A stretch of DNA of 64,000 nt from JAOABP01 sp964590395 (GTDB taxonomy: Bacteria; Hydrothermota; Tepidihabitantia; Tepidihabitantales; Tepidihabitantaceae), in contig CAZPVT010000005.1 in NCBI GenBank assembly GCA_964590395.1, forward strand, positions 124,001 through 188,000, read 5' to 3'. Positions 52,475 through 60,240 of this stretch are shown piece by piece. The notes beneath the pieces are model-generated. The model had not been told where the DNA came from, searched no databases, and worked only from the letters and a program-made list of their open reading frames with translations. Both the position numbers and the translations under genes were made by a program. Position 1 is the first letter of the stretch, and each line of letters starts with the position of its first letter.

Positions 52475-53965
52475 TTAAGTTAACATTAAAAACTTTAATG
52501 GGACCTTTATAATAGAGTCATTTATTAATTCCAGTCTGCCACTTCCCAGGACTAATCCATATTTACTTTTGACTTTTCTCATCGTATTTTCAACTTGCCT
52601 GATTTCCTCTTTATTAAAACCAAGTTCAATGACGACATTGCTCCTGTTCTTCAGGGTTAAAACAAAATCTGCGCCGCACTCGGCAATATCATAAGACAGA
52701 CTGTAAGCCAACGCTTTCTTTAAATCATTCTCAAAAATTAAGGTAAAATAATCTTCCAGTTTTTTGCCTTCGATGCCCGGGGGGAAACTGTTGTCTAAAA
52801 TGGCACCGCGAAGAGACGGGGTTATAAAGAGATACTTTGGAGTTTTTCTGGTGGTGCCATAAGTTCTACCGTAAGCCTTTACCTTAATTAAAACACCACT
52901 CATAACTAAAACATCCAGCAGGGCTGATAATGTTCTGATATTATCAATTTTTAAGGTCTTTAATAGTTTTTCATAACTGATCAGATCAGAGTTAGCCAGC
53001 AGGTAAAGCAGGTCGTTGATTTTGCTGATCGTTTCGGTCTTAAACCTTTTCAGGGTTAAAATGTCTTTCGTAATTATTCCGTTGATCACATACTTTATCC
53101 GTTCTGCGATTTCAACCTGGTTTTGCAAGCCAACCACAAATGGAAATCCGCCGTTTTTGAAGAATTCATCTTCGCAACCGGGTGATAAACTCAAAAAAAA
53201 TCTTTTCACTGCTGATTCTTTATCTTTAAGTTCGTTAAAAACCTCTTTGGCATTCCGGGAGTTGAAAATGATTTCCTTCAGTTCTTCTGATAGATTTTCA
53301 ACAGGATAAATATTATGTTTTAAGATTAGATATTCGCTGAATTTCATCGGGAAAAGTTCTTTTACTGTTGCTCTTCTCATTAAATCTGCGCCTATTTTTA
53401 TGTTAATTGCTGAAGAACCGGTGGCGATGACCAGTAAATTTTTATGCCCCTTGGTATGGTCAAACAACACTTTTAAAAACAGATTCCATTTTTCATCAAA
53501 GTGGACCTCATCAAGTAAAAGGATGATCTTTTTATCTAAAGTTACAAAATTGAAATTGTTTACCTTCTCGAAAAATTGAAAGAATTCACTTAAACCGATC
53601 TGTTCAAAATGAAACTTGCTGATATCAAAATAAAAACGATAATCAAGTTTGTTTAAATTTTTTAGTAACTCTGCATCCTCAGGATTATCGGGATTTAAAA
53701 ACTTTTCGAGTTTATAAATCTGCATCAACAGAGTTGTTTTACCCACCCCTCTGATGCCGGGTAATAGAATAATTTTTTCAAACTCGTTTATTTTATCAGT
53801 GAGAAACTCGTTTATTTTCTTTTTGAAAAAGGAGAAAATGTGTCTTGTTGGCTTGAGATTTTTATTGTCATCGTAAAGATACCCTTCGTTTAATTGGGGA
53901 AGGATTTTAAGCCAGTTCTTATAAAAATTTTCCAATTTTTCCTCGTTCATCAGTCGGTATTCCAT
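52475..53965 (-). CDS. AAA+ ATPase with C-terminal DUF4143-like domain
   Basis: 496 aa (or 491 from the second ATG at 53950). Walker A is GIRGVGKTT (70-78), Walker B IILLLDEVH (147-155), and VIATGSSAI is a sensor-like strand. The C-terminal part contains a winged-helix region (SYEKLLKTLKIDNIRTLSALLDVLVMSGVLI) and a degenerate nuclease-like fold (ADFVLTLKNRSNVVIELGF), the usual plan of the AAA_14/DUF4143 family. These ATPases are common on islands in anaerobes; their function is not established. The gene has its own strong promoter overlapped by a 32-bp inverted repeat. AT-rich. Confidence 0.85.
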   Translation of the reverse strand: MEYRLMNEEKLENFYKNWLKILPQLNEGYLYDDNKNLKPTRHIFSFFKKKINEFLTDKINEFEKIILLPGIRGVGKTTLLMQIYKLEKFLNPDNPEDAELLKNLNKLDYRFYFDISKFHFEQIGLSEFFQFFEKVNNFNFVTLDKKIILLLDEVHFDEKWNLFLKVLFDHTKGHKNLLVIATGSSAINIKIGADLMRRATVKELFPMKFSEYLILKHNIYPVENLSEELKEIIFNSRNAKEVFNELKDKESAVKRFFLSLSPGCEDEFFKNGGFPFVVGLQNQVEIAERIKYVINGIITKDILTLKRFKTETISKINDLLYLLANSDLISYEKLLKTLKIDNIRTLSALLDVLVMSGVLIKVKAYGRTYGTTRKTPKYLFITPSLRGAILDNSFPPGIEGKKLEDYFTLIFENDLKKALAYSLSYDIAECGADFVLTLKNRSNVVIELGFNKEEIRQVENTMRKVKSKYGLVLGSGRLELINDSIIKVPLKFLMLT

Positions 53966-53980
53966 TACAAACTAAACACG

Positions 53981-54016
53981 CATTCAGATTGTATCACAAT
54001 ACAAACTGAATGTCAA
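53981..54016 (-). promoter_or_regulatory. Strong promoter overlapped by a 32-bp inverted-repeat operator
   Basis: On the minus strand, TTGACA (54016-54011), a 17-nt spacer and TACAAT (53993-53988). The interval 54012-53981 is an inverted repeat: left arm CATTCAGTTTGTAT, 4-nt centre, right arm ATACAATCTGAATG, with 13 of 14 positions complementary. A dimeric repressor bound here would block RNA polymerase. Confidence 0.75.
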
Positions 54017-54060
54017 ATAAAGACCCTCTTGTCACCTCTGGTGGTGTAAATAGCAACTGG

Positions 54061-54135
54061 TTAAAAACAGATAACCCTGGATGAGTATTTTGGATAACCA
54101 TCGTCGCCCGATTTGTCAAAATGCGCCAAATACAT
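54061..54135 (-). pseudogene. 5' fragment of a DUF3800-like gene
   Basis: ATG at 54135 reads MYLAHFDKSGDDGYPKYSSR and stops after 24 codons at 54061. The opening matches the usual N-terminus of DUF3800 proteins (MYxxYxDESGDxG), here with Glu changed to Lys. The remaining 200 or so residues of the family are missing, so this is a truncated remnant beside the ATPase promoter. Confidence 0.5.
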
Positions 54136-54139
54136 AATT

Positions 54140-54301
54140 TCACCACCAGATTAAAGGTTTTATTATTTTATAATTCACCTCCTTTAAATTGACCTTTTCG
54201 ATATCTTTTGCTTTGCTATCTTCGCATTGCTTAAGTTTAAGGCATTTAAAGAAACCACCTCCACCATCAATTATGGCACCGACAAATAGAGCATCTAACA
54301 C
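54140..54301 (-). CDS. Small unknown reading frame (53 aa) ahead of the DUF3800 fragment
   Basis: From a GTG at 54301 the frame encodes LDALFVGAIIDGGGGFFKC, then a charged tail (SKAKDIEKVNLKEVNYKIIKP) and TGA. It has no Shine-Dalgarno site and no known family. It could be a real small protein or another remnant. Its end lies 4 nt from the ATG of the DUF3800 fragment, as if both once formed a two-gene unit. The rest of 54302-54373 has nothing I can identify. Confidence 0.3.
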   Translation of the reverse strand: MLDALFVGAIIDGGGGFFKCLKLKQCEDSKAKDIEKVNLKEVNYKIIKPLIWW

Positions 54302-54373
54302 GTTATAAAAATTTTCTTCTTATAATTATGATAATAAGTCCCCCTTAAATTCAATCTTTTATCGGCAGGTTTT

Positions 54374-55366
54374 TTATTGGGTTTCGTGCTGTTCGAAGTA
54401 TTCAAAGGCGTCGATCAGGTCAAGGTAGATGCCGTCAAAGCCAGCAGTAAGGATTTTTTTGACATAGGAGTTGTCGTTGCCGTAGATGATCTTTTGCCAT
54501 TGCGGGTCCCAGTATTTTACTCGATAGTTGCCGGGCCAGTCCGGGTTTTGTTCAAGGAGCCAGTCGGGCGGGTTTTGTTGCCATTCAGGACGCCAGTAGT
54601 AGCGGTAGTCCTCGGCTTCGCCGATACTGAGGTAGGACAGGATTAGCCGTCTGCCACCGTTTGCCTTGGTTTTTAAGCGGGCAATTTCGTCCGCGGTTAA
54701 AGGGAGTGTGTCATAAAACAGATCGATGATCAGGAGGTCGTAGTTGGTTGCGCTGAGAGCGTTCAGGAAGGCGGTTTTGTCCCTGAAGGCACCGTGGTTA
54801 ATCAGACAGAGGAAGTTCTGTGCCTGTTTTAGGGTGGTGATGTCGCTGGCGTTGACCCGGTGGGGTTCGGGGGGATAAGCGGGTATGTTGTCCAGTTCCC
54901 GGTGGTCAGCCACAAAGGAGATGTAGCCGTGGCGGGTGTTCTGAAGATTGGAGTTGTCAACAAAGGTGCGGGTTGAGCAGTAGTCAATGACCAGCACCTC
55001 AATGCCGCAACTTTCCGCAAGGTTTAGAAATGGGATAATCCGGTTGCGGACTGATTCCGGCGTTGGGATGTTGTCTCCATCGTATCCGTAGAATAGGTCC
55101 TCTCTGCCCAGTCCGTGAATCGCTTTAATGTAGGCAATTGCCGGTGTGCCGGTATCCGTTCCATCGATTGTGAGCAGTTCCTGGCCATTCTGGGGGATGA
55201 TGAGGAAATCGGGGTTTATTTTTTGGGTGTAGGCGCTGATTTTCTGGACAAACTGGCGCATATCTTCGCGGCAGTCCCTTTGGTTTGGTTGGAGATGCTG
55301 ACACCCTGGGGACATTAAGGCGGTTAATGTCAGCGGGATCGTAATTAGAAGGAGGTTTATTTTCAT
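54374..55366 (-). CDS. Lipoprotein of the MJ1477/TM1410 (GH114-like) glycosidase family
   Basis: 330 aa with a lipobox (LMSPGC, Cys22). TIM-barrel strand signatures of endo-alpha-1,4-polygalactosaminidase-related proteins are visible: FLIIPQNGQELL, EVLVIDYC, YDLLIIDLFYD, LILSYLSIGEAEDYRYYW, YRVKYWDPQWQKII and GFDGIYLDLIDAFEYF near the end. These enzymes act on amino-sugar polysaccharides at the cell surface; the exact substrate is not shown. A short-leader promoter precedes it, its -35 box overlapping the end of the HTH gene. Codon use is closer to the core genome than to the AT-rich genes downstream. Confidence 0.85.
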   Translation of the reverse strand: MKINLLLITIPLTLTALMSPGCQHLQPNQRDCREDMRQFVQKISAYTQKINPDFLIIPQNGQELLTIDGTDTGTPAIAYIKAIHGLGREDLFYGYDGDNIPTPESVRNRIIPFLNLAESCGIEVLVIDYCSTRTFVDNSNLQNTRHGYISFVADHRELDNIPAYPPEPHRVNASDITTLKQAQNFLCLINHGAFRDKTAFLNALSATNYDLLIIDLFYDTLPLTADEIARLKTKANGGRRLILSYLSIGEAEDYRYYWRPEWQQNPPDWLLEQNPDWPGNYRVKYWDPQWQKIIYGNDNSYVKKILTAGFDGIYLDLIDAFEYFEQHETQ

Positions 55367-55373
55367 AACCAGT

Positions 55374-55401
55374 TTTGTAACTTAATACTCCTCCAAGTCA
55401 A
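55374..55401 (-). promoter_or_regulatory. Promoter of the GH114-like gene, overlapping the HTH gene stop
   Basis: On the minus strand, TTGACT (55401-55396), a 16-nt spacer and TACAAA (55379-55374) lie 7 nt before the ATG at 55366. The TTGACTTGGAGG word is also conserved at remnant A. Confidence 0.55.
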
Positions 55402-56459
55402 GCTTTGTTCTCGGGCTGTGCTTTGTCCGGCACTGCCATATGCCGGTATCGGGGATAGGTTTTTTCAAAGAGTTGGAGGATGGTGCGGGCAAGTTCCGGA
55501 TAGGGGGCAGTTGAAAGGAGGCGGTTTAACTCCGGTTTTTGTTTTTCCGGGTCAGATTCAAGTTGTAAGGCGGTATTGGTTAGTTGATGGAGAAGTTCAA
55601 TTGCCCAGAGTCTTATCTGTGGGTCAAGGTTTTCGGTTTTTAGTTCCCGGTTGATCTCTCCGAAGATCACCGCGGCGGTGCCGGCAATCCGTTTTTTCTT
55701 TTCAGTTTCTGCCCGGTGTTTTTCCAGTATCAGCCTTTTTTCTGCCCGGATAGGTGCGGGTAAGGGGCGGTTTTTTAGTTCCGAGATTATCCAGAGGAGG
55801 TCCTGGTCCGGGTTGAGGAGTCCCTGTTTTTCAATCTCTGCGTAAAGGTTTTTGATCTCCTGTTCAATTGTCTCGATGCCGGCTGAAGGCAGGTTGAGTT
55901 CTTTTATTCGGTCGCGCTGTTTTAGGAGGAGTCGGGTGCGGCGGTTCTGGTCGTCGCGGGTGGAGAGGTAGGTTTGGAAGATTTTTCTGCCGTAGTGGCA
56001 GAGTTGGGTGAGTTTTTCCTGGTCAATCTGTTCTGCCTCAGGTGCGGTGATTATCCGGTAAAGGGTGTCTTCAAGGATGGTGCGGAGGATGCGGTTCTGG
56101 AGGAGTTGTTTTATGCGGCCAGGTCGCCGGTTTAAACTCTTTTTGGGCAGGGTTTCGGTTGGTTGTGTAAGATCCGGAGGAGTTTCGGTTTTCGGGGTGA
56201 TGGTGGCAGAGCGGTTTAAGAGCTCAATTATTTCGTTGAAGGTGGCATTGCACGCGGTGAGGTAGTTGGTAATGGTGATGATTGATGGGTTTTTGATTTT
56301 ACCGGTTTCAAGGCGGTGAAGCAAAACATAGTATCCCGGTGCCTCGGGCGTAATTTTTTGTGCCAGTTGTTTTAATGTGAGGTTTGCCTTTTTTCTTATC
56401 TGGCGCAGGTGCACACCCAGTGTGCGGAGAAATGTATGGTTAACCGGTTTTTCTGACAT
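55398..56459 (-). CDS. XRE-type HTH protein of a multi-copy family
   Basis: 353 aa from the ATG at 56459. Residues about 10-85 are a helix-turn-helix of the XRE class (LGVHLRQIRKKANLTLKQLAQ, YYVLLHRLETGKIKNPS). The rest is charged and helical with likely coiled coil (DRIKELNLPSAGIETIEQEIKNLYAEIEKQG) and ends with a compact block (YPELARTILQLFEKTYPRYR). An 18-bp perfect palindrome lies between its promoter boxes, suggesting autorepression. Remnants of the same C-terminal block at 50505 and 52153 show that the family is or was repeated here. Function beyond DNA binding is unknown. Confidence 0.75.
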   Translation of the reverse strand: MSEKPVNHTFLRTLGVHLRQIRKKANLTLKQLAQKITPEAPGYYVLLHRLETGKIKNPSIITITNYLTACNATFNEIIELLNRSATITPKTETPPDLTQPTETLPKKSLNRRPGRIKQLLQNRILRTILEDTLYRIITAPEAEQIDQEKLTQLCHYGRKIFQTYLSTRDDQNRRTRLLLKQRDRIKELNLPSAGIETIEQEIKNLYAEIEKQGLLNPDQDLLWIISELKNRPLPAPIRAEKRLILEKHRAETEKKKRIAGTAAVIFGEINRELKTENLDPQIRLWAIELLHQLTNTALQLESDPEKQKPELNRLLSTAPYPELARTILQLFEKTYPRYRHMAVPDKAQPENKA

Positions 56460-56465
56460 CAATAA

Positions 56466-56493
56466 AATTTAACCTATAGGTTAAAAAATGCAA
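56466..56493 (-). promoter_or_regulatory. Promoter and palindromic operator of the HTH gene
   Basis: On the minus strand, TTGCAT (56493-56488), a 16-nt spacer and TAAATT (56471-56466) lie 6 nt before the ATG. The perfect palindrome TTTAACCTATAGGTTAAA (56468-56485) fills the spacer and touches the -10 box, a good position for autorepression by the encoded HTH protein. Confidence 0.6.
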
Positions 56494-56569
56494 GTCGGGT
56501 AGTATCAGGATAAGTTTTTGAAATTTAAGTTGTTATAATATTTTTTTCGGTTTTTTAGACCCCATCCCC

Positions 56570-56796
56570 GAGACCGTATCCCCAATGGTTTTTAAGTTGG
56601 CTGTGCCGGTGGTTTTGGGTTGGGTGGGATTGAGGGTTTTGGGTTTGTTATGGTACAGGGTAGTTGGCGGGGTTTTGGGTCCTGTCGTGGTTGTGGTGTG
56701 GGTTTGGGTAGTCCGGGTGGTTCTGGGTTTGTTTTCAGGATGGGTGGTTATTCTGGTTGTGGAGGTGCTGGGCTGGGGTGTGGTGTCAGGGGTTTT
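56570..56796. other. Gene-free stretch, G/T-rich on the plus strand
   Basis: About 225 bp of GGGTTT/GGTTCTGG-like words (A/C-rich on the minus strand) downstream of the FAD-oxidase gene. Frames through it read as low-complexity Gly/Val/Trp and are not convincing genes. It resembles 5745-6116 in composition. Confidence 0.4.
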
Positions 56797-58209
56797 TTAC
56801 GGCAGGATTTTGCCCGGGTTTAGGATGTTGTCCGGGTCAAGCGCGTTTTTGAGTTTTTTCATCAGGTTGATCTCTGCCGGGGTTAAGCCTTTTTTGAGGA
56901 GGTGCCGTTTTAGAGCGCCGATGCCGTGTTCAGCGGAGATCTGGCCTCCAGCCCGCACAACAAAGTCGATTAACCGGTCAATTGCTATGGCGATCCGTTT
57001 TTGCCATTCGGTGCGGTTTTCATCTGTGCGGCAGAAGTCGGTGTGGATGTTGCCATCACCGATATGGCCAAAGGGGATGATGAGGAGGTTGAGTTGTTTG
57101 CCGAGTTGGTTGATGAATTCGACCGTGGCAGGGAGCTGGCTGAGCGGGACAACGATGTCTTCAGCGATTACCTCCGGGTAGATCTTTTTTAGGGTTTTGG
57201 CAATTGAGCGGCGGAAGGTCCAGAGCCGGGTCTGCGTTGCTTCATCTTCAGCAATGAGCGGTTCCCGGGCACCCAGTTTGATCGCCATCTCACCGAGTTG
57301 AAACGCATCTTCCAGGACCGCGTTGCGGTCGTTACCTTCAAGTTCCACCAGGAGCTGAATTACCGCATCTGGAAAGGGTAGGGTTTCACCGGTAGTTTGG
57401 GCGCAGATGGTGGCACCTTTTTGTTCTATAAATTCAATTACCGCGGGCAGGAGCCGTTTGTTCTGGACAAGTTGGAGGACCAGTTCCACGCCGTGGTTGA
57501 GGCTGGAAAAAGGGATCAGGAGGTCGATCTGGTGCCGGGGTCTGGGCACAAGGCGGAGGGTGATTTCGGTGATTATCGCGAGGGTGCCTTCTGAGCCGAT
57601 GATGAGTTTGTTCAGGTTGTAACCGGTGGCGTTTTTGCGGAGTTTGCCACCGTAGTTGATAGCTGTGCCGTCAGGTAGTACCGCCTGAATGCCGGTTACA
57701 TAGTCGCCGGTTACACCGTATTTTAATGCGCGGGCACCGCCCGCATTGGTGGCAACATTGCCCCCGATTGAGCAGTCATCAAGCGAAGCCGGGTCAACCG
57801 GATAATAGAGGTTGTGTTCCAGGCAGGTTTTTTGTAGTCTGCCGGTGTTGACACCAGGCTGGGTTTTGACCATCAGGTTTTTAGGGTCAATTTCAATTAT
57901 TTTGTCCATCATTTCTAATGAGAGGAGGATGCCACCGTAAATCGGGATTGAGCCGCCGGTAACACCGGTACCTAAGCCGCGCGGGGTAACCGGAATCTGT
58001 TCGGTGCGGGCAAGGGTGATGATTTTTGCCACCTCTTCGGTGTTTATCGGTTTGACCACCACCTCGGGTAGAGCCGGCGTATGCGGACCCTCATCCCGGC
58101 TGTAGTTCTGAAGGTTTTCCTCTTCGGTCAGAATCCGTGCCGGGGTGCAGATCTCCTGTAATTTGGAGATAATCGCCGGAGTAAGTTTTCTCGGTTTTAG
58201 GCTGTCAGG
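56797..58209 (-). CDS. GlcD-type FAD-linked oxidase (D-2-hydroxyacid dehydrogenase), start unresolved
   Basis: The first standard start is a GTG at 58062 (421 aa), but family-like sequence continues upstream in frame: LTPAIISKLQEICTPARI, then LTEEENLQNYSRDEGPHTPALPE, the usual GlcD N-terminus. No ATG, GTG or TTG occurs there up to the trxA stop. The FAD-binding PCMH domain is plain (VTPRGLGTGVTGGSIP, LDDCSIGGNVATNAGGARALKYG, GSEGTLAIITEITLRLV). The C-terminal domain ends HGIGALKRHLL and LDPDNILNPGKILP with the metal/substrate-site His in FGHIGDGNIH. It oxidises glycolate or D-lactate-like acids. It follows trxA in the same direction. I give 58209 as an approximate 5' limit. Confidence 0.82.
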   Translation of the reverse strand, partial: PDSLKPRKLTPAIISKLQEICTPARILTEEENLQNYSRDEGPHTPALPEVVVKPINTEEVAKIITLARTEQIPVTPRGLGTGVTGGSIPIYGGILLSLEMMDKIIEIDPKNLMVKTQPGVNTGRLQKTCLEHNLYYPVDPASLDDCSIGGNVATNAGGARALKYGVTGDYVTGIQAVLPDGTAINYGGKLRKNATGYNLNKLIIGSEGTLAIITEITLRLVPRPRHQIDLLIPFSSLNHGVELVLQLVQNKRLLPAVIEFIEQKGATICAQTTGETLPFPDAVIQLLVELEGNDRNAVLEDAFQLGEMAIKLGAREPLIAEDEATQTRLWTFRRSIAKTLKKIYPEVIAEDIVVPLSQLPATVEFINQLGKQLNLLIIPFGHIGDGNIHTDFCRTDENRTEWQKRIAIAIDRLIDFVVRAGGQISAEHGIGALKRHLLKKGLTPAEINLMKKLKNALDPDNILNPGKILP

Positions 58210-58220
58210 GATGGCGGTGG

Positions 58221-58556
58221 TTATTTGAGTAGTTCCCCAATTTTGCTGGTTATTATCGGTTCGGGCAGTGCGCCGATTACCCGGTCAAACTCTTTGCCAT
58301 TTTTGAAGAAAATCAGGGTCGGGATGCTCATTATGCCAAATTTGCCCGCGACAGTTGGGCATTCATCAACATTGACCTTGCCGACCTTCAGTTGTCCGGA
58401 ATACTTTTCTGCGAGGCGGTCAATTACCGGAGCGAGCATCCGGCAGGGTCCACACCAGGGCGCCCAGAAGTCAACCATGACCGGAATGGTGGAGTTGGTT
58501 ACTTCCTGGTCAAAGTTGGCATCAGTGATCTGTAACACATTAGTATTTTCTGACAT
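58221..58556 (-). CDS. trxA: Thioredoxin
   Basis: 111 aa from the ATG at 58556, preceded by GGAG; a longer frame to 58595 lacks a ribosome site. It is a small cytoplasmic dithiol reductant. The active site is VDFWAPWCGPCRM (WCGPC at 34-38), and the cis-proline is in IMSIPTLIFFKNG. Full length. The C-terminus ends IGELLK and its stop overlaps the open frame of the GlcD-type gene, which may be translationally coupled. Confidence 0.96.
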   Translation of the reverse strand: MSENTNVLQITDANFDQEVTNSTIPVMVDFWAPWCGPCRMLAPVIDRLAEKYSGQLKVGKVNVDECPTVAGKFGIMSIPTLIFFKNGKEFDRVIGALPEPIITSKIGELLK

Positions 58557-58569
58557 TAAGTACTCCTTT

Positions 58570-59415
58570 TTATGGTTTTGTATTTTTTTGACCATTACCG
58601 GTTGCCTGACGATTCTGGATCACAATGTCTCCCTTGGTGGTGGTAATGGTGATTGCCGAGGCACCGGAGCCAATTCTTGCCCGGATGCGCTCTCGGGTCT
58701 GTTCTTCGTAATGGACATTATAGCCGGTAATGACCACAGTGCCGTTGGTGGCGGCGGCGTTGATGTACGCGGAGAGATCCGGTGGCAGGCGCAGGATTAT
58801 TTTGGCACTGGTGGTGGTTAAGGTGGCGCTGGCGGTAGGTGGGAGTTCAGCAAGGTCACAGTCAATTGCACCGCTGGTGGTGGTGATCGTGATGGCACCA
58901 GAGTGCACCTGAACCGTAACCGGGCTGTTGCGGGTCGCAATGCTTGCGGTGCCGGCAGTGCCGATAAGGGTCACCGGGCTGTTGCTGGTGGTAACCGAAA
59001 TGCTACCGGTGATACCGCTGACCGTAACTTTGTTGTTGGAGGTGGCAATCGTGGTGCGGGTGCTGGCAGGTAAATAGGCATCAATTATGGCACCCTGTGG
59101 CACACCGCTGGGCGGAAAATTAACCCGTAGGTCCCAGAGATTGTTATTAACCATATCGGTAACGGTGATTTTTTCCAGCCGTTTTTGGGCGTCATCTTTG
59201 TTTTTGCCGTAGGCATAACAGGTGATTTTTACCGTGGCAAGGGTGTCGGTTGTGGCGGTGATGGTAACCGCACCGTTTTTCGTCTCAAGGTTTGCCTGAG
59301 AAAACTGGTCAGCGGTTCGGGTGTGGGTGGTGGTGTTTTCTGCTTTGTAGGTGTAAAGGCAGGCAGATAAGAGTAGGATAACGGCTATGATATAAAGCGC
59401 GGTAATTCGGTTCAT
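58570..59415 (-). CDS. DUF4097-like beta-helix lipoprotein
   Basis: 281 aa. The lipobox is LLLSAC (Cys19). The body is a repetitive series of short beta strands (GAVTITATTDTLATVKI, NKVTVSGITGSISVTTSNS, GAITITTTSGAIDCDLAEL, KGDIVIQNRQ), the right-handed parallel beta-helix of DUF4097-type putative adhesins. Thr/Ser content is very high. It is probably anchored at the cell surface or in the periplasm; function unknown. Its start overlaps the preceding gene end by 4 nt. Confidence 0.78.
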   Translation of the reverse strand: MNRITALYIIAVILLLSACLYTYKAENTTTHTRTADQFSQANLETKNGAVTITATTDTLATVKITCYAYGKNKDDAQKRLEKITVTDMVNNNLWDLRVNFPPSGVPQGAIIDAYLPASTRTTIATSNNKVTVSGITGSISVTTSNSPVTLIGTAGTASIATRNSPVTVQVHSGAITITTTSGAIDCDLAELPPTASATLTTTSAKIILRLPPDLSAYINAAATNGTVVITGYNVHYEEQTRERIRARIGSGASAITITTTKGDIVIQNRQATGNGQKNTKP

Positions 59416-60101
59416 TCGGTATGAGTCTCCGGTGCTGGGATGAGGGTAATCCCTAATGAGAACCAGGGCCCCTGAATTTTACTGTCCGGAGTATTGGTTA
59501 TCCGGGCACCGTTGGCGAGTCGCCAGTCAAGATGGAGCGGTGAATAGAGATAGCCGCTGCGCAGGGATAAGCCATAACTGCCGGTAGTAGTCGGAATAAG
59601 CAGGTTTACTTCGAATGCTGCCATTCCGGTAAGTTTTATTCCCGGCGAGATGACGGCAATTTTGCCTGGTGCGGTCAGCAGGCTGTCCAGATTGAGATCA
59701 CCGGTTTTCTGGCGCAGGTGAAAACTGGGCTGGACACCGCCGATGCCGATGAGTGGTACAATAGTGAGGAATTTGAAGATCGGCAGTTTGATGCCGAATT
59801 CGCCGAGGATGCCCCAAGTTTCGGTGTGGAGATGGAGTTTTTCGTTCTCCACATTGTCCCAGGTGCGGAAGTATAATGGTCCGAGCAGGATATTATTACT
59901 TACACAGGAGCGCAGTTCAATTCCCCAACCGTAAAGGCGGTTTTTTGCCTGAGGCAACCCTTGGGCGATAAAACGGTGGTTAAAGCCACTAAGGTCCGGT
60001 TGATAGGCACAGGAGAAGGGTATGAGCCAGCCTTCTGGTTCTTGGGGATAAGCGATACCGGTAATTAAGAATATCAGGGTTAATGTTACAATCGGACGCA
60101 C
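59412..60101 (-). CDS. Putative outer-membrane beta-barrel protein of unknown function
   Basis: 229 aa with a signal peptide (LTLIFLITGIAYP). Alternating aromatic/aliphatic strands (LYGWGIELRSCVSNNILLGPLYF, SYGLSLRSGYLYSPLHLDW, PWFSLGITLIPAP) suggest a small outer-membrane barrel. No family is recognised. It is co-transcribed with the DUF4097-like lipoprotein, so the two may form an envelope pair. Confidence 0.6.
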   Translation of the reverse strand: MRPIVTLTLIFLITGIAYPQEPEGWLIPFSCAYQPDLSGFNHRFIAQGLPQAKNRLYGWGIELRSCVSNNILLGPLYFRTWDNVENEKLHLHTETWGILGEFGIKLPIFKFLTIVPLIGIGGVQPSFHLRQKTGDLNLDSLLTAPGKIAVISPGIKLTGMAAFEVNLLIPTTTGSYGLSLRSGYLYSPLHLDWRLANGARITNTPDSKIQGPWFSLGITLIPAPETHTE

Positions 60102-60204
60102 CGCATTAGTATATCTTTATGAAGGCACAATGTCAATCAAGTAGCTAATTGGAGCGCAGGCGTGAAATTTTGTTCTTTTTATGGCGCGGTTTGTTTGTTG
60201 GTTG

Positions 60205-60233
60205 TTGACCGGTTGATTTTCTTTATTTAAAAT
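60205..60233 (+). promoter_or_regulatory. Promoter of cysS
   Basis: TTGACC (60205-60210), a 17-nt spacer and TAAAAT (60228-60233) lie 7 nt before the ATG at 60241. Leaderless arrangement, no Shine-Dalgarno site. Confidence 0.68.
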
Positions 60234-60240
60234 TCAGTCT

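Noticed and set aside
56585..57181. 198-aa plus-strand frame rich in Gly/Val/Trp
   Set aside because: It runs from the G/T-rich spacer into the antisense of the GlcD-type gene; no motif or ribosome site.
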